Assembly (NCBI GenBank): GCA_016508695.1
Contig: VNKQ01000013.1
Location: 868,001 to 932,000, forward strand
Reading direction: 5' to 3'
DNA length: 64,000 nt
Origin: Hyphodiscus hymeniophilus
Lineage: Eukaryota; Ascomycota; Leotiomycetes; Helotiales; Hyphodiscaceae
This document shows positions 44,459 to 54,714 of this stretch, in pieces (position 1 is the first letter of the stretch; every line of letters begins with the position of its first letter). Position numbers and translations under genes: made by a program. The notes beneath the pieces were generated by a model that saw only the letters and a list, made by a program, of their open reading frames with translations, made no database searches and was not told the origin of the DNA.

Positions 44459-46302
44459 TTCCTTAGCTTCTGCCCCTGATTGCATTTGGGATCTATTCCA
44501 AGGTCAAGGAGATAGAGAGACAACGCAGGGTCTATGAATACAAATCACTTCTCATATCCCCTCCTTGAGGTCAATAATTTCGATTAAGCTCAGTGCAATG
44601 CAAAGGTCCGAACCACTTCATCTAGATCACTAGCAGTACCTAAACTGTGTGCGGGTGATCACTCTGTAAAAGTTGAAAATATTATGTTGATTTGAGCAAG
44701 GATGGTGATGCTGGTATTACAGAGAGGATCTCGGCTCGGCTCGGCTCGGCTTCTACAGTGGAGTGGGACACAATAATATCTGATCACGTGTGGCCACAAT
44801 TCAAGCATTTCCCTCTTAAATATCGCGTTGCTCTTCTCCAATGCCAAGATCCAACCTGTGCTTGCACGAAGTCACCAGTCCGCGCCCGTCCGAGTCTGTC
44901 TTTGCGTCTGTCGAGGTCTCGAGGATGCAGAGCTGACTCGCCGTATCATCGGCTAGCAGTCCAACATCTAGGTACAGATGGGCATCATCAGCATGGCTAG
45001 ACCACGGGCGCCAAATGAGCCAATGGGCATATGCTACGTCGTCGCAGAACGACTGCGCCGACTATTCTAAGGATTAAAGGAGGGATCATCGACCAGGCCT
45101 GTAAGTAACAAGTGGTTCCCCCCCCTTTTCAACTATTGGCCTCAATCGAGATTCAAAGCTTCAACTACAACGAGACAAGGGGCGTATGTACATGTAATCG
45201 ACAGAAAAGGAGGAGGAGGAGTAGGAGGAGGAGGGGGGGAAGTCGGTCAAGGGCTTGGAGGGGACAAAAAGGAAGGCAGTCAGAATGCTGCCCCAGAATT
45301 CATTGCGTATTTGAAGAATTGCATCGAGTGCGAACTCGTTCATAAGACGTCTGTTCAACAGAAGGTCTGCAAGTGTAGTCGAATCTGGGAATGGCAAGCT
45401 CGAAACAGGTGTTCACGTCGGTGCTTACGAACAAGCAAAAGCAGCGAAAGACGTCCAGCTTCATGATGCACGTGGTACTAGTTTACCTTGTGTTGTGGGC
45501 ATTATGGCACGATGCATGCCGGCGAAAGTCATCCGTCATATTTCAGGATTCAGCTCAGTTTAGTATATCATGCGTTTCTATATCTATCTCCTTACAGTAT
45601 CGACGGTGTGTCAATCGGCTTGATTACCCGGAAATTCGACAATTCGAGGGCAAAATGCCAGATGGGCGAAAGGAACGCTCTAGGCCGCAATACAAGGAGA
45701 TCGCATTGCGGGGTGTATATGAACTTAAAATTTGCGAGTCCAAGTGTTCTCGTAATTGACCATATTGGGCAATATACATTTATCCGCATTTCAGCCCCGA
45801 ATCTATGTGTGACTGCCGGTTGCTTCAATTATCCTGGCAGTCCACGCGATATGCCGCCCTAGGGTTCATTCTAAAGCGGGGCGGGAAAACCCCGCGTTCC
45901 GTGGTCTGATCCGATTTAGCATTACCCTTTTTATCCAATACAGTGCCTTTCACATAGTTGTCCTTGGGAGCGGGTGATCTAAACATCGGACACTGTTTGG
46001 TTAAGGAAATATGCATTCGACGAGCTATGCCATTTCCAGCTATGTGCTAACACAAGGGTCACCGCGACATACTTATCAATGAGTAGGTCCTTCCTGCGTA
46101 CCGGCGCCACTCTTAAGAGCAACTTCACCTGATTATCGACATTGGGCAATCAGCTGAACCCGTTCCTAAGGTTTCTGTCGGCTATTTGCGTTTCGAGGCT
46201 AAATGAGGCCTTACTTTGCAAAAGAGTTGATTTAGACAAGCTAAATCTCGCTCTGAGGTGATGACAATCAAGTAAAGCTCCTTTTGTCCTCGACGGCACA
46301 AG
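44459..46302. other. Intergenic, about 1.8 kb
   Basis: No gene supported. Contains a fourfold GGCTC repeat at about 44731-44750, a GGA/AGG-rich tract at about 45208-45240 and a GC hairpin (GCGGGG at 45876-45881, CCCCGC at 45890-45895). Open frames on both strands near 45391-45862 have no domain. Confidence 0.55.
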
Positions 46303-46309
46303 TATAAAT
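46303..46309 (+). promoter_or_regulatory. TATA box (TATAAAT) of the CE5 esterase gene
   Basis: TATAAAT lies 133 nt upstream of the start codon, after a stretch without ATG, as expected for an inducible secreted-enzyme gene. Confidence 0.5.
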
Positions 46310-46441
46310 CTTCAAGACATAGCAAGAAAATTCCTTTCCTGGCTTCCTCTGACATCGGTATCATTATTCTCGTCCTGCGTCCTACTATTTCGTGTATATC
46401 CTTGAACATACAACACCCGATTAATCTATCTGTACTTCAAG

Positions 46442-47445
46442 ATGTTGTTGACTTCAGCTATTCTCTTGCTTCTGGACCATGCACTTGCATCACCAGTTGA
46501 TGTCCTCGAGAAACGACAATGCCCATCCATTCATATTTTCGGCGCTCGCGAGACCACCGCTCCTCCAGGCTACGGGTCTTCCGACACAGTCGTCAATGGT
46601 GTCATCGCCGCCCATCCTGGAGCGACATCTGAGGCTATTAACTACCCAGCCTGTGGTGGACAGGCCTCGTGTGGAGGCGATAGCTACTCCCAATCCGTGG
46701 CAGCAGGTGTCGCAGCAGCCGTCAGTGCTGTGAACTCCTACGCATCGCAATGCCCTAGCACCCAACTTGTCCTGGTTGGATATTCTCAGGGGTCTGAGAT
46801 CTTTGATGTTGCGCTCTGTGGGGGTGGAGATCCAAACCAAGGTCTCGCAAACTCTGGCGTGGAGTTCAGCGCAGCAGCCGTCGCCAATATCAAGGCTGCT
46901 ATCTTCATGGGTGATCCTCTATACCATACGGGTCTTCCTTACAACGTTGGGACTTGTGCAGCTGGAGGGGTGAGTAGTGTAACCTAGATGTATTATTTCT
47001 ACTAACAGTTCCCAGTTTGATGCACGCCCTGCCGGGTTCACATGCCCCAACGCTGCCAAGATCAAGTCCTACTGTGATTCTACTGATCCGTATTGCTGTA
47101 ACGGCAGCAATGCGGCTACACACCAGGGCTACGGCGCCGAATACGGCTCTCAGGCCATTGCTTTCGTCAATTCGAAATTGTCTGCTACTTCTGGAGGAGG
47201 AGGCACTGGGACGCCCACTACAAGCTCTACGTCGACCCCGACCGGTGGTTCCGGCGGTGGCGGTGGAACGGTTGCGAAGTACGTCAACCCTGCTCCTCTC
47301 GTATAACTTCCTGCAATGAATGTCATGGCTGACTGAGGAAAACAGATATGGACAATGCGGAGGCATCGGTTACACTGGGCCGACAACCTGCGCATCAGGA
47401 TCAACATGCAAATATTCCAACGCCTATTACTCTCAGTGTCTTTGA
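46442..47445 (+). CDS. Secreted CE5 esterase (acetylxylan esterase/cutinase family) with C-terminal CBM1
   Basis: Exons 46442-46969, 47016-47278 and 47346-47445, 296 residues. Signal peptide MLLTSAILLLLDHALASPVD, then a KR site (VLEKRQCPSIHIFGARETTA). The CE5 domain has the nucleophile in GYSQG (Ser 115), the Asp/His region DPYCCNGSNAATHQGYGAEY and several cysteines for disulphides. A Gly/Ser/Thr linker (TGTPTTSSTSTPTGGSGGGG) joins it to a family 1 cellulose-binding module (YGQCGGIGYTGPTTCASGS, then CKYSNAYYSQCL), the usual fungal CBM1. It deacetylates xylan outside the cell. CBM1 favours acetylxylan esterase over cutinase. Convergent with the GH16 gene downstream. Confidence 0.95.
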
Positions 47446-48113
47446 AGAGCACTCGCTACCCAGTCTGTTAGGAGTCACTACACTCCAAAGTCAAGCACGA
47501 GACACGGGTGCCTTCTTGTAAATATGTATCTGGGCCTACCGTATATAACTTCGCTTCCAAAAGTCAATTCTACCTACTGTAGCTTTCCCTGATCGCAAAC
47601 CCTCTGGTGCCTTTCAACGTTACTCTGTCGAACAAAAAGAGGTTTTCGTGTTCTTTGCTACGAGATTCCGGGTCTAGTCCATGTCTTATTTGGCAAGTAT
47701 GGTCCGTGACAAAGTCCAGAGCCTCAGGAGCCACCATGCTGGCGAGTCAAGCAATTCATGCAAGCACCCTGGTCACGCAAAGGAATTGATGTTCACGTCA
47801 ACGTTAGGTTCTCCCTTTTCGTAAAATGGTTTTGGGGCCTCATGTCGTTGTTTTGCAGAGGATAAGGCTTCATGCTCGAACGAAAGGGTCATGCGAGTCA
47901 AGTGATACAATCCGTGACTTCGAACTTGTTTGTTCGGCTACGCTAAGTAGCGCAAGAGTATCTACTTTTGGCCATACCATGATCGTAATTCGTAGACAAT
48001 GTTAAAATCATAAAATCATTCAGCGAGACAGCAAAATGTTTGTCGAGCCATTCAAGAAGCCGCCCCATGCCATCACGGCGACCATTGCCCTTATCCTGAG
48101 CCATTTAACTTGT
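47446..48113. other. Intergenic, convergent 3' flanks
   Basis: Between the CE5 gene (+) and the GH16 gene (-). Nothing recognised. Confidence 0.6.
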
Positions 48114-49212
48114 TTATTGTTGGTAGACCTTGACGGAGTTGATAAGCCAGTATGCTGGTGCAAATGCACCTGGATTCGCTCCAACGTAAGCGGTACAGGA
48201 GCTCGCCTTGCTGGCGCAAGTGCCTCCCCAGACGGAACCGGCCCACTTCATAGAGTCAGCATCTGCATTGTTCGATCAAAACTGAGCTGCGGAAGGACAA
48301 CTTACGTCTCCACAGAAAGTGGTATCGAACACAATGTTTTCGTTCGAGAAGTAGGAGTCAATGTTGCAACCGCTTCCTCCATTGAAAGCGACGACCGGTG
48401 CTCCCCAGTTTCCTGTCACTGGAGCCCCATTTTTGATGTCAGAGGGAATTGAATTACGAGGGAAGAACCACACGTAAATTCCCGAACTCTCCCATTGCAT
48501 CGCAAATACGCCTGAGCCAGAAGGTTAGCACAGCCAATGTCAACGCTTAAAGGGATAACCTACCTCCACCGTTGTTGTTGAAAGCGTCGCCGTACGCATT
48601 CGAGGTAGTGGTCGTTACTCCACAGCCATCATTGGCGTTACCGGCATTACAGTTGGAATTTCCTAGCACAGTGCCGCCTTGTGAGCCAGCAGTGTTGATG
48701 GTGCATCCTGCAGCCGTATGTAACGTGATTGTATCAGTTCCAGCCAGGTTGACACCTTCAACGACGTCGATTTCCCCAGCGCCAGGCCAGTTGGGGCCTA
48801 CAAGCCACCATGCAGGCCAGACACCACAGATCGAGCCCGGCATGTGAGCGATATCTGCGATGAACAGACCGTGTGTGTACCCTGCGTTGGAAGCGACTCG
48901 GACGGATGCACGGCCGGCTGATGGATTCACAGTGGTGGAGTCTACACCCATATAAATTTGTCCGTTGTTGGTGTTTATGAGACCTTTTGACTGCGCCGAC
49001 GACTGCGACTGGTAGGAGACATAGCCGTGAGTAGGGTCGGAACCAGTGAAGAAGTTGAACTGGGAGAAGAAATTGCCTGAGTTATAGGTGGCTTTCAATC
49101 CGTAGCTGGCGGCCGCGAACTCATGGTATGTACCTGAGATATTTGTGGCGAGTGCATTTACGGCCGGAAGGGAAAGGAGGACGAGAGGAAGAAGGGATGT
49201 GATTGGTGACAT
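48114..49212 (-). CDS. Secreted GH16 endo-beta-1,3(4)-glucanase
   Basis: Exons 49212-48564, 48511-48306 and 48245-48114, 328 residues. ATG 49212 opens a signal peptide (MSPITSLLPLVLLSLPAVNA). The GH16 core carries HMPGSICGVWPAWWLVGPNW and the catalytic signature GEIDVVEG (nucleophile and acid/base Glu at about 146 and 151). TLHTAAGC, the NDGCGVTTT region and AMQWESSGIYVWFFPRNSIP follow, as in fungal laminarinase-like (Lam16A type) enzymes. It hydrolyses beta-1,3/1,4-glucans outside the cell, either in plant material or in fungal walls. Introns of 52 and 60 nt. Confidence 0.93.
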
Positions 49213-51896
49213 GCTGCGGTTGGATTGAAATATGTACAATAATCTTGATAAATAGAAAGAATGATGAGCCACTTTGGCTTGGATAAAACTATGTTTAGTT
49301 GAAAGTATATACAGACGAACTTGAAGGAATGTCGAAAGTGGTGAGAGACGATACCTGAAACGAGGGAAAAGGCCCCCAAGATATATAGTCGTGCGGGAGA
49401 CCTTGAAGGTATTCCAGAACGGCCTAAACCAAAGACAAGGTAAGGAAAATCCGGGGATATGCCGAAACTCCGGACCCAGAGGAGTCACGCACCAAGATAG
49501 TTGGACTATTGATGACCCTGAATCTGAACAGGCCCGACTTGAAAGCTCTAGAACTACGGAGCTGCCCTAAATAGGCATGGACGTCTAGGATAATCTCGAT
49601 ATCTAGACCTAGGCGCCAGATGTAGTAACGTGTCATTGTTACATTCAAAGACGAAAGCACCTGTTGCGGAGGAATATGGTTGCAAAAGGTTCTGCATTTG
49701 TAAAGAATCACTAAATGTCTCCTACTTCGACATGTGTTGACGGTACGGTTGGCTGACTAAGTGCTTATCTAACGTGAGCTGGTGCTACCTGTTGCCACAG
49801 CACCAGTCAATTGACAAGCCGTTTTCAAAAGGCTCCTCAGTGAAGGGTGTGCTCTGAAAGCTGAGTTTTGTGTCCTAAGTCAAGAACGGAAGGATGTGCG
49901 GTTCGAGATCTTGAAAGAACACTTTGGATAAGTTGTTTCATATCTTCAGTGGGGGTGATCAGGACATGAGAACAGCATGCACGAATGAGACGCAAAGATA
50001 TCTGCTCGACAACTAGCTCTACTGCAGGAACGGCATTGCTGCAAGGGGGTAGGCAGGAGATAATGGTTGAAATCATGATATTGATAGGCCCGGTTCCTGT
50101 TGCTTCGATTAAGCATAAATGTCACTTGTGGAATAGGAAGCTCGGTGTTGCCACGACCATATCTCCGATCGTCTGATCTAAATTTCCAGGGGCATGATCT
50201 TTCTCGAAGCCTGCATAGCACCGAGCAACGCCCGAATCATAACCATCTAATCCAATGGGAGGATGGACGAGACGGTGAGTACCGTACTTCGCGGGGTAGT
50301 GGCTACTAAGCTACCACCAGTATGGGGAAGGCTTGTGCGCGAGCAGTGAGCACGCGGAGGCTTCATACTGGGCCACGGACTGACTTCAAGCAGAGTTTGG
50401 GCCAGGATCTAACCAGTAGCCAGCTCCGGTATAGGTACGATATATCGCCTGCCGGGCGGGCAGTGGATGGATCGTAATGAGCATACGTTGTGCTTCGTAG
50501 GGTGAGGAGGGAGATAAAGATCATGCAAGTGCAGCACAACTTGTGACAACACTTTCGTTGTAACGTGAAGCTATGACAAGGGTGGCAACGGCAGTTTGAT
50601 ATCAGAATTCCTCGGTACCCGTTCGCTGTCACAACAGTGGTGGAAGGAGGTACTACCCGTCGCAAGAGAAAAGATGATGGCGGCACGGGGCGGAATATGT
50701 GCTAAAGGATTCGAAGTTCCAACTCTTTAATCGGCCTTACAGGAGGGTTTAGTCTGAGCCCCTGAATTTCCCGAGCGGCCCCAATGTGCCGCCCCTGAAA
50801 CGAGGTCAAAGTACGCGTACTCGATTCATGACTTGCATTCTGTTTGTGCAATGGCTGGTTGGACCTCGGAGTTTTGAGTTTGTCTCCATAACGCCTTAAC
50901 CTTTCAGCCTAATAAGCCAACAAACCTTTAAGAGGGTGTGTTTGTCACAGCAATCCATCGGGAAACATCCAACTTCGGCATGATCTGCAACACGATTCAA
51001 TGGTGCATTATCGAGTCCAACGATGGGAGCATGTAACCACACTTGATGTTTATCAACAAGTAGAGGAACTGCGTTGTTATTTGGTATCTGAAAAGACACC
51101 CTACAGGCGATGTCTATGAGTGGGACGAAATCGATGGCAAGCATAGGCTGCGGGACAGATTGTGACCCCCAATATCTCCCTTCTAAGGTTATCACTAATC
51201 TCATGCACTTCTATGAAGTGAACTTGACAACAGATTGGGCGAGCAAAATTTTTTGCTTCAGGTATTGCTTGATCTGCTGCCTTGATTTTGTTCTCATCGT
51301 GTGAATGATGCCTGCATTAGGTACCCACCCAGCAGTTTCTCTTCGGCATCACACGGATGAGCCACTCCTTTCATTCAAGATTATTTCATTTGAATCAGAA
51401 TTGAAGAAGTTAATCCGGTATAACTTGATATGGAGCGCTGTATCTCAGCCTGAGATCGAAGCTCGAAACGTGCCTACTTGACGTTTTACACATTTGATAT
51501 GGCTTGCGGAGTGGCTTTTTGACGGGAGATCTCTGTATCCGCGTTGCAGAAGCTTCGTCAATATTGTCAGCTGGGTCTGAGATTATTTCATCCTTCTAAC
51601 GAAGTACGAAAGACCTCGAGCGAGCTCGGTACAGGAGACTGGAGTTAAGAGATGCCTAGTCGAGCAGTCTATATTTAATGTCCAGGGGTGTTCTTGCAAA
51701 ACTCCATCGATTCAAGTTGATTTGATACCCACCAGGTCCTCAATTCCAGTTCTATTTTCACGTTTCCTCCTCACAAGATTTATCCTCATTCTAATCTTAA
51801 ATCTCGAACGATCGCCTAACCCTTTCTTGTATCACTCCCAACCATACACGAAATCAAAATCATCGCTGCCTCATCACACGAAGATGGAGTTTCACA
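49213..51896. other. Divergent intergenic region, 2.7 kb
   Basis: Upstream of GH16 (-) and of the tentative gene at 51897 (+). The largest frames (for example 50363-50686, -) show no domain and overlap frames on the other strand. I see no element with inverted ends here. Confidence 0.5.
49382..49387 (-). promoter_or_regulatory. Possible TATA element of the GH16 gene
   Basis: TATATA on the minus strand about 170 nt upstream of the start codon. Plausible but AT hexamers are frequent. Confidence 0.3.
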
Positions 51897-53130
51897 ATGA
51901 GTCGTGTTGTGGAAATGTACATAGACCAAATCGCTTTCGCAAACTACCTTTCGGTGGAAGAGGCGTTTTTTCCCGGGAATTTGCCAGCGTCGCCACTTAA
52001 CTGATTCGCGCTCACATCAGGTTCGAGATGCACGAGAGCTACGCTTCAAATATGCTGAATTCACTGGCCAGCCACAGAACTCTCCAATCAAACCTTCATC
52101 GTATCAAAAGGCACCTCGGCTAGCTGTCGCATACTATCCAAGGAAAGTCATCAAACCGATCTCCAAGGTCATAGTCCTTCCAAAAGTATTGCTCATATCA
52201 CGACTATCCTCAACAAAGCACACAACTCAAACGGATTGCAGAGCTTGGAGACTCATCCTAGTGCAGTCACAACGAGGAACATCCAGCATATCGCAGGCAG
52301 CTCAATTAGATATACTCCTCGAACACTCTAGACACCACCTCCTCGCTTACTCCCGCAACCTCTTTAAATACCTCGCCAGCTACAATGGTTCCTCAACCCG
52401 AACCTTGCCTACTGATGCCGATTCCATGGGTTCCCTAGATTATGAATACGACGCTTCGACCGATACCACAACCATAGAAGGGGTCGCGTTGTCCGCTGAA
52501 GAAGTCACCTTACTTTCCAGCTATGTCAATGTTCCTGAAGATGTCGATCGTGGTCTCTGGGATAGTGAAGACAAGTCTGAAATCGACACCGACACTGATG
52601 TCGACACACATCTGGACAACGACATCGACAAAAAATTGTCCTTTACGATGTCGACACGACTTGTGACAATGGCGACACGGTTTCCAAAACGTCGGCCAAG
52701 AACGACACTGACCTTTCTGAGGTAAGAAGTCTTCCTCATACTCATGCAACTATCGCTCAGAACGAATTCAACTTCCCCAGCGAGCTATATCATTTTATGA
52801 TCATTCTGGTCGTCGTCCTGCGAGCGATCTAACGGACCGGAATTTGTCTCCCTCCAATGTGTTGTCATTCCACACAGGTTCTTGAGAGCGCAGAGCCAGT
52901 CACTCATATCGGCTTTGATACCTGTCGGAGTTTTAATAAGTCTTGCTATGTTGTTATTCTTCAAGCTCATTGGGAAGCGTGAGTTTAAGACTCGGAAGGA
53001 AATAATGATGGGCATGGAGGAAAACGGATTAGGCGACGACATAAGGGCCGTAAAGAAAGATGAACAGGGGTGCAGCACAGAGGTCGTGATGGGTCGAAAT
53101 AGCGAAATATCGTCTTACATGATAATATAG
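51897..53130 (+). CDS. Tentative Asp-rich single-pass membrane protein, function unknown
   Basis: Model: exons 51897-51953, 52021-52721 and 52878-53130, 336 residues, all phases consistent. Exon 1 reads MSRVVEMYIDQIAFANYLS; its intron ends CTTAACTGATTC...CATCAG. The long exon starts VRDARELRFKYAEFTGQPQN and ends with an Asp-rich run (EIDTDTDVDTHLDNDIDKK). The last exon has one strong hydrophobic segment (LISALIPVGVLISLAMLLFF) followed by KLIGKREFKTRKE, a stop-transfer pattern. A different acceptor (52780) would give a shorter 269-residue product. Protein-like sequence in a second frame after 52626 is discussed in the findings. No family recognised. Confidence 0.4.
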
Positions 53131-53575
53131 GTTTCACTTCTGATACAGGAATTAATTTTGGCAATGTCAATATTAGACTGTATTTCAATCCTACAACCCT
53201 ATTCTGCAATTTGCTGGCTTCTTACTCGGAGTAAAAACTTTACGACAAAAACTACTCATATGACAGGTCCTTCTCTGAATCGAATGTATGGAGTAAGGGT
53301 TCAAATCACCCGGGAAGTCGTGCAATCCTGCTGCGCAGGATGGTGTTCACCCCGCACTTATTTTCTATGCCACCCGTGAGAACAGCTTCTGTCTTTCTAT
53401 TGGTTGACACTGAAGGGGCCTAAGAGCTAACCGAGTCTACTGAGGTACCGTAGCTCTTTTCGGCAATTTCTGTCATTCGATCTTGCCGAGGAATGTGGAG
53501 TCAATTCACTTCCAAAAGCTATACAATAAAAATCTGGAACATCCAGAAGTTTGCAGGAAATTCTTGTATGCTCCT
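53131..53575. other. Intergenic, upstream of the short-chain dehydrogenase
   Basis: Promoter side of the dehydrogenase gene. A GGTTCAAATC near 53298 resembles a tRNA B box but no tRNA fold fits around it. Nothing else seen. Confidence 0.5.
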
Positions 53576-54676
53576 ATGATTTTCAACCGAGTCACCAGAC
53601 AAGCAACAAACAGGTTTAACGTCAGAACCACATCAGTGACATCATCTTTGCACTTCCAAAGAAGAAGCTTTCTCCAAACCGTCAAGATGCCAGGGAAATA
53701 CTCAGAAGCTCACAAGCCCGAGAATCTTAACGGTGCTGGTGATGCTCGACCCACGGCGCTGCAGATCATCAGAGACAATGGACTCGAAGGGAAGTTGGCC
53801 GACAAAGTATTTATGGTCACAGGCGCATCAGCAGGAATCGGAGTTGAGACGGGTCGTGCATTGGCTGCTACCGGTGGGAAAGTCTTCCTTACAGCGCGGG
53901 ACTTGAGGAAAGGAGAAGAGGCTTGCAAATCGTTCTTGGAATCAGGCCGGGTGGAGCTTCTTGAGATGGACAACAACTCTTTGGATAGTGTTCGTGCTGC
54001 TGCCAAGACGTTTCTGAGCAAATCCAACAAATTGAACGTCTTGGTGAACAACGCTGGAATCATGGGCTGTCCTTTGGCGAAGACTGCAGATGGATTTGAA
54101 TCCCAATTCGGCGTCAATCATCTGGCGCACTTCCTTTTCTTCAACTTGTTAAAGGACACGATGCTGGCATCCTCAACTCCGGAATTCCACTCGCGAGTGG
54201 TGAATGTTTCTTCGTCCGGTCATGCTGAAGGGGAAGTCCAATCCGACGACTACGATTTCCACGAAGGTAACTACAGCCCATGGCTTGGGTACGGCCAAGC
54301 AAAGACAGCCAATATCTACATGGCCAACGAGATCGAGAATCGGTACGGATCCAGTGGTCTTCATGGACTATCTCTCATGCCAGGTGGGATTTGGACAAAC
54401 TTGCAGAAACATATCCCAGACGAGAAGGTGAAGGAGTGGAAGGCGAGCCCCGAAATTTTGCGAATAATCAAAAACACTGAGCAGGGAGCGGCGACAACAG
54501 TCTTGGCTGCTGTGGGTAAAGAGTATGAGGGTAAGGGCAGACTGTATCTGAATGACTGCGAGACTGCAACGGAGGGATTGATCGGCTATAACGGATACGC
54601 ACCTCACGCCTTTGACAAGGAGAAGGAGGCGCGCTTGTGGAATGATTCGTTGAAGTTGGTCGGGCTAGCTGAATGA
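53576..54676 (+). CDS. Short-chain dehydrogenase/reductase, possibly mitochondrial
   Basis: Single exon. From ATG 53576 the protein has 366 residues; the family core would start at ATG 53687 (MPGKYSEAHKPENLNG). The extra 37 residues (MIFNRVTRQATNRFNVRTTS... RRSFLQTVK) have many Arg/Thr/Ser and no acidic residue, as in a mitochondrial presequence. The cofactor motif is TGASAGIG (about 82-89), NNAG follows in LNVLVNNAGIMG, and the active site is SSS...YGQAKTANI. It belongs to the WWOX/retinol-dehydrogenase-like SDR group. It oxidises or reduces an alcohol/ketone with NAD(P); the substrate is unknown. Only 38 bp separate its stop from the convergent HeLo gene. Confidence 0.9.
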   Translation: MIFNRVTRQATNRFNVRTTSVTSSLHFQRRSFLQTVKMPGKYSEAHKPENLNGAGDARPTALQIIRDNGLEGKLADKVFMVTGASAGIGVETGRALAATGGKVFLTARDLRKGEEACKSFLESGRVELLEMDNNSLDSVRAAAKTFLSKSNKLNVLVNNAGIMGCPLAKTADGFESQFGVNHLAHFLFFNLLKDTMLASSTPEFHSRVVNVSSSGHAEGEVQSDDYDFHEGNYSPWLGYGQAKTANIYMANEIENRYGSSGLHGLSLMPGGIWTNLQKHIPDEKVKEWKASPEILRIIKNTEQGAATTVLAAVGKEYEGKGRLYLNDCETATEGLIGYNGYAPHAFDKEKEARLWNDSLKLVGLAE

Positions 54677-54714
54677 TGCCGTCCCCTCTGTTGGCAGTAA
54701 CTTTGTCTTCTCGC

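Noticed and set aside
44731..44750. Short tandem GGCTC repeat; also GGA-rich tract near 45208-45240
   Set aside because: Simple sequence of a few units, common and without evident role.
45876..45895. GC-rich hairpin
   Set aside because: Six-base stem in an intergenic region on its own; no terminator or repeat family context in a fungal genome.
53290..53320. tRNA B-box-like sequence (GGTTCAAATC)
   Set aside because: No acceptor stem, D-arm or anticodon arm could be fitted around it.
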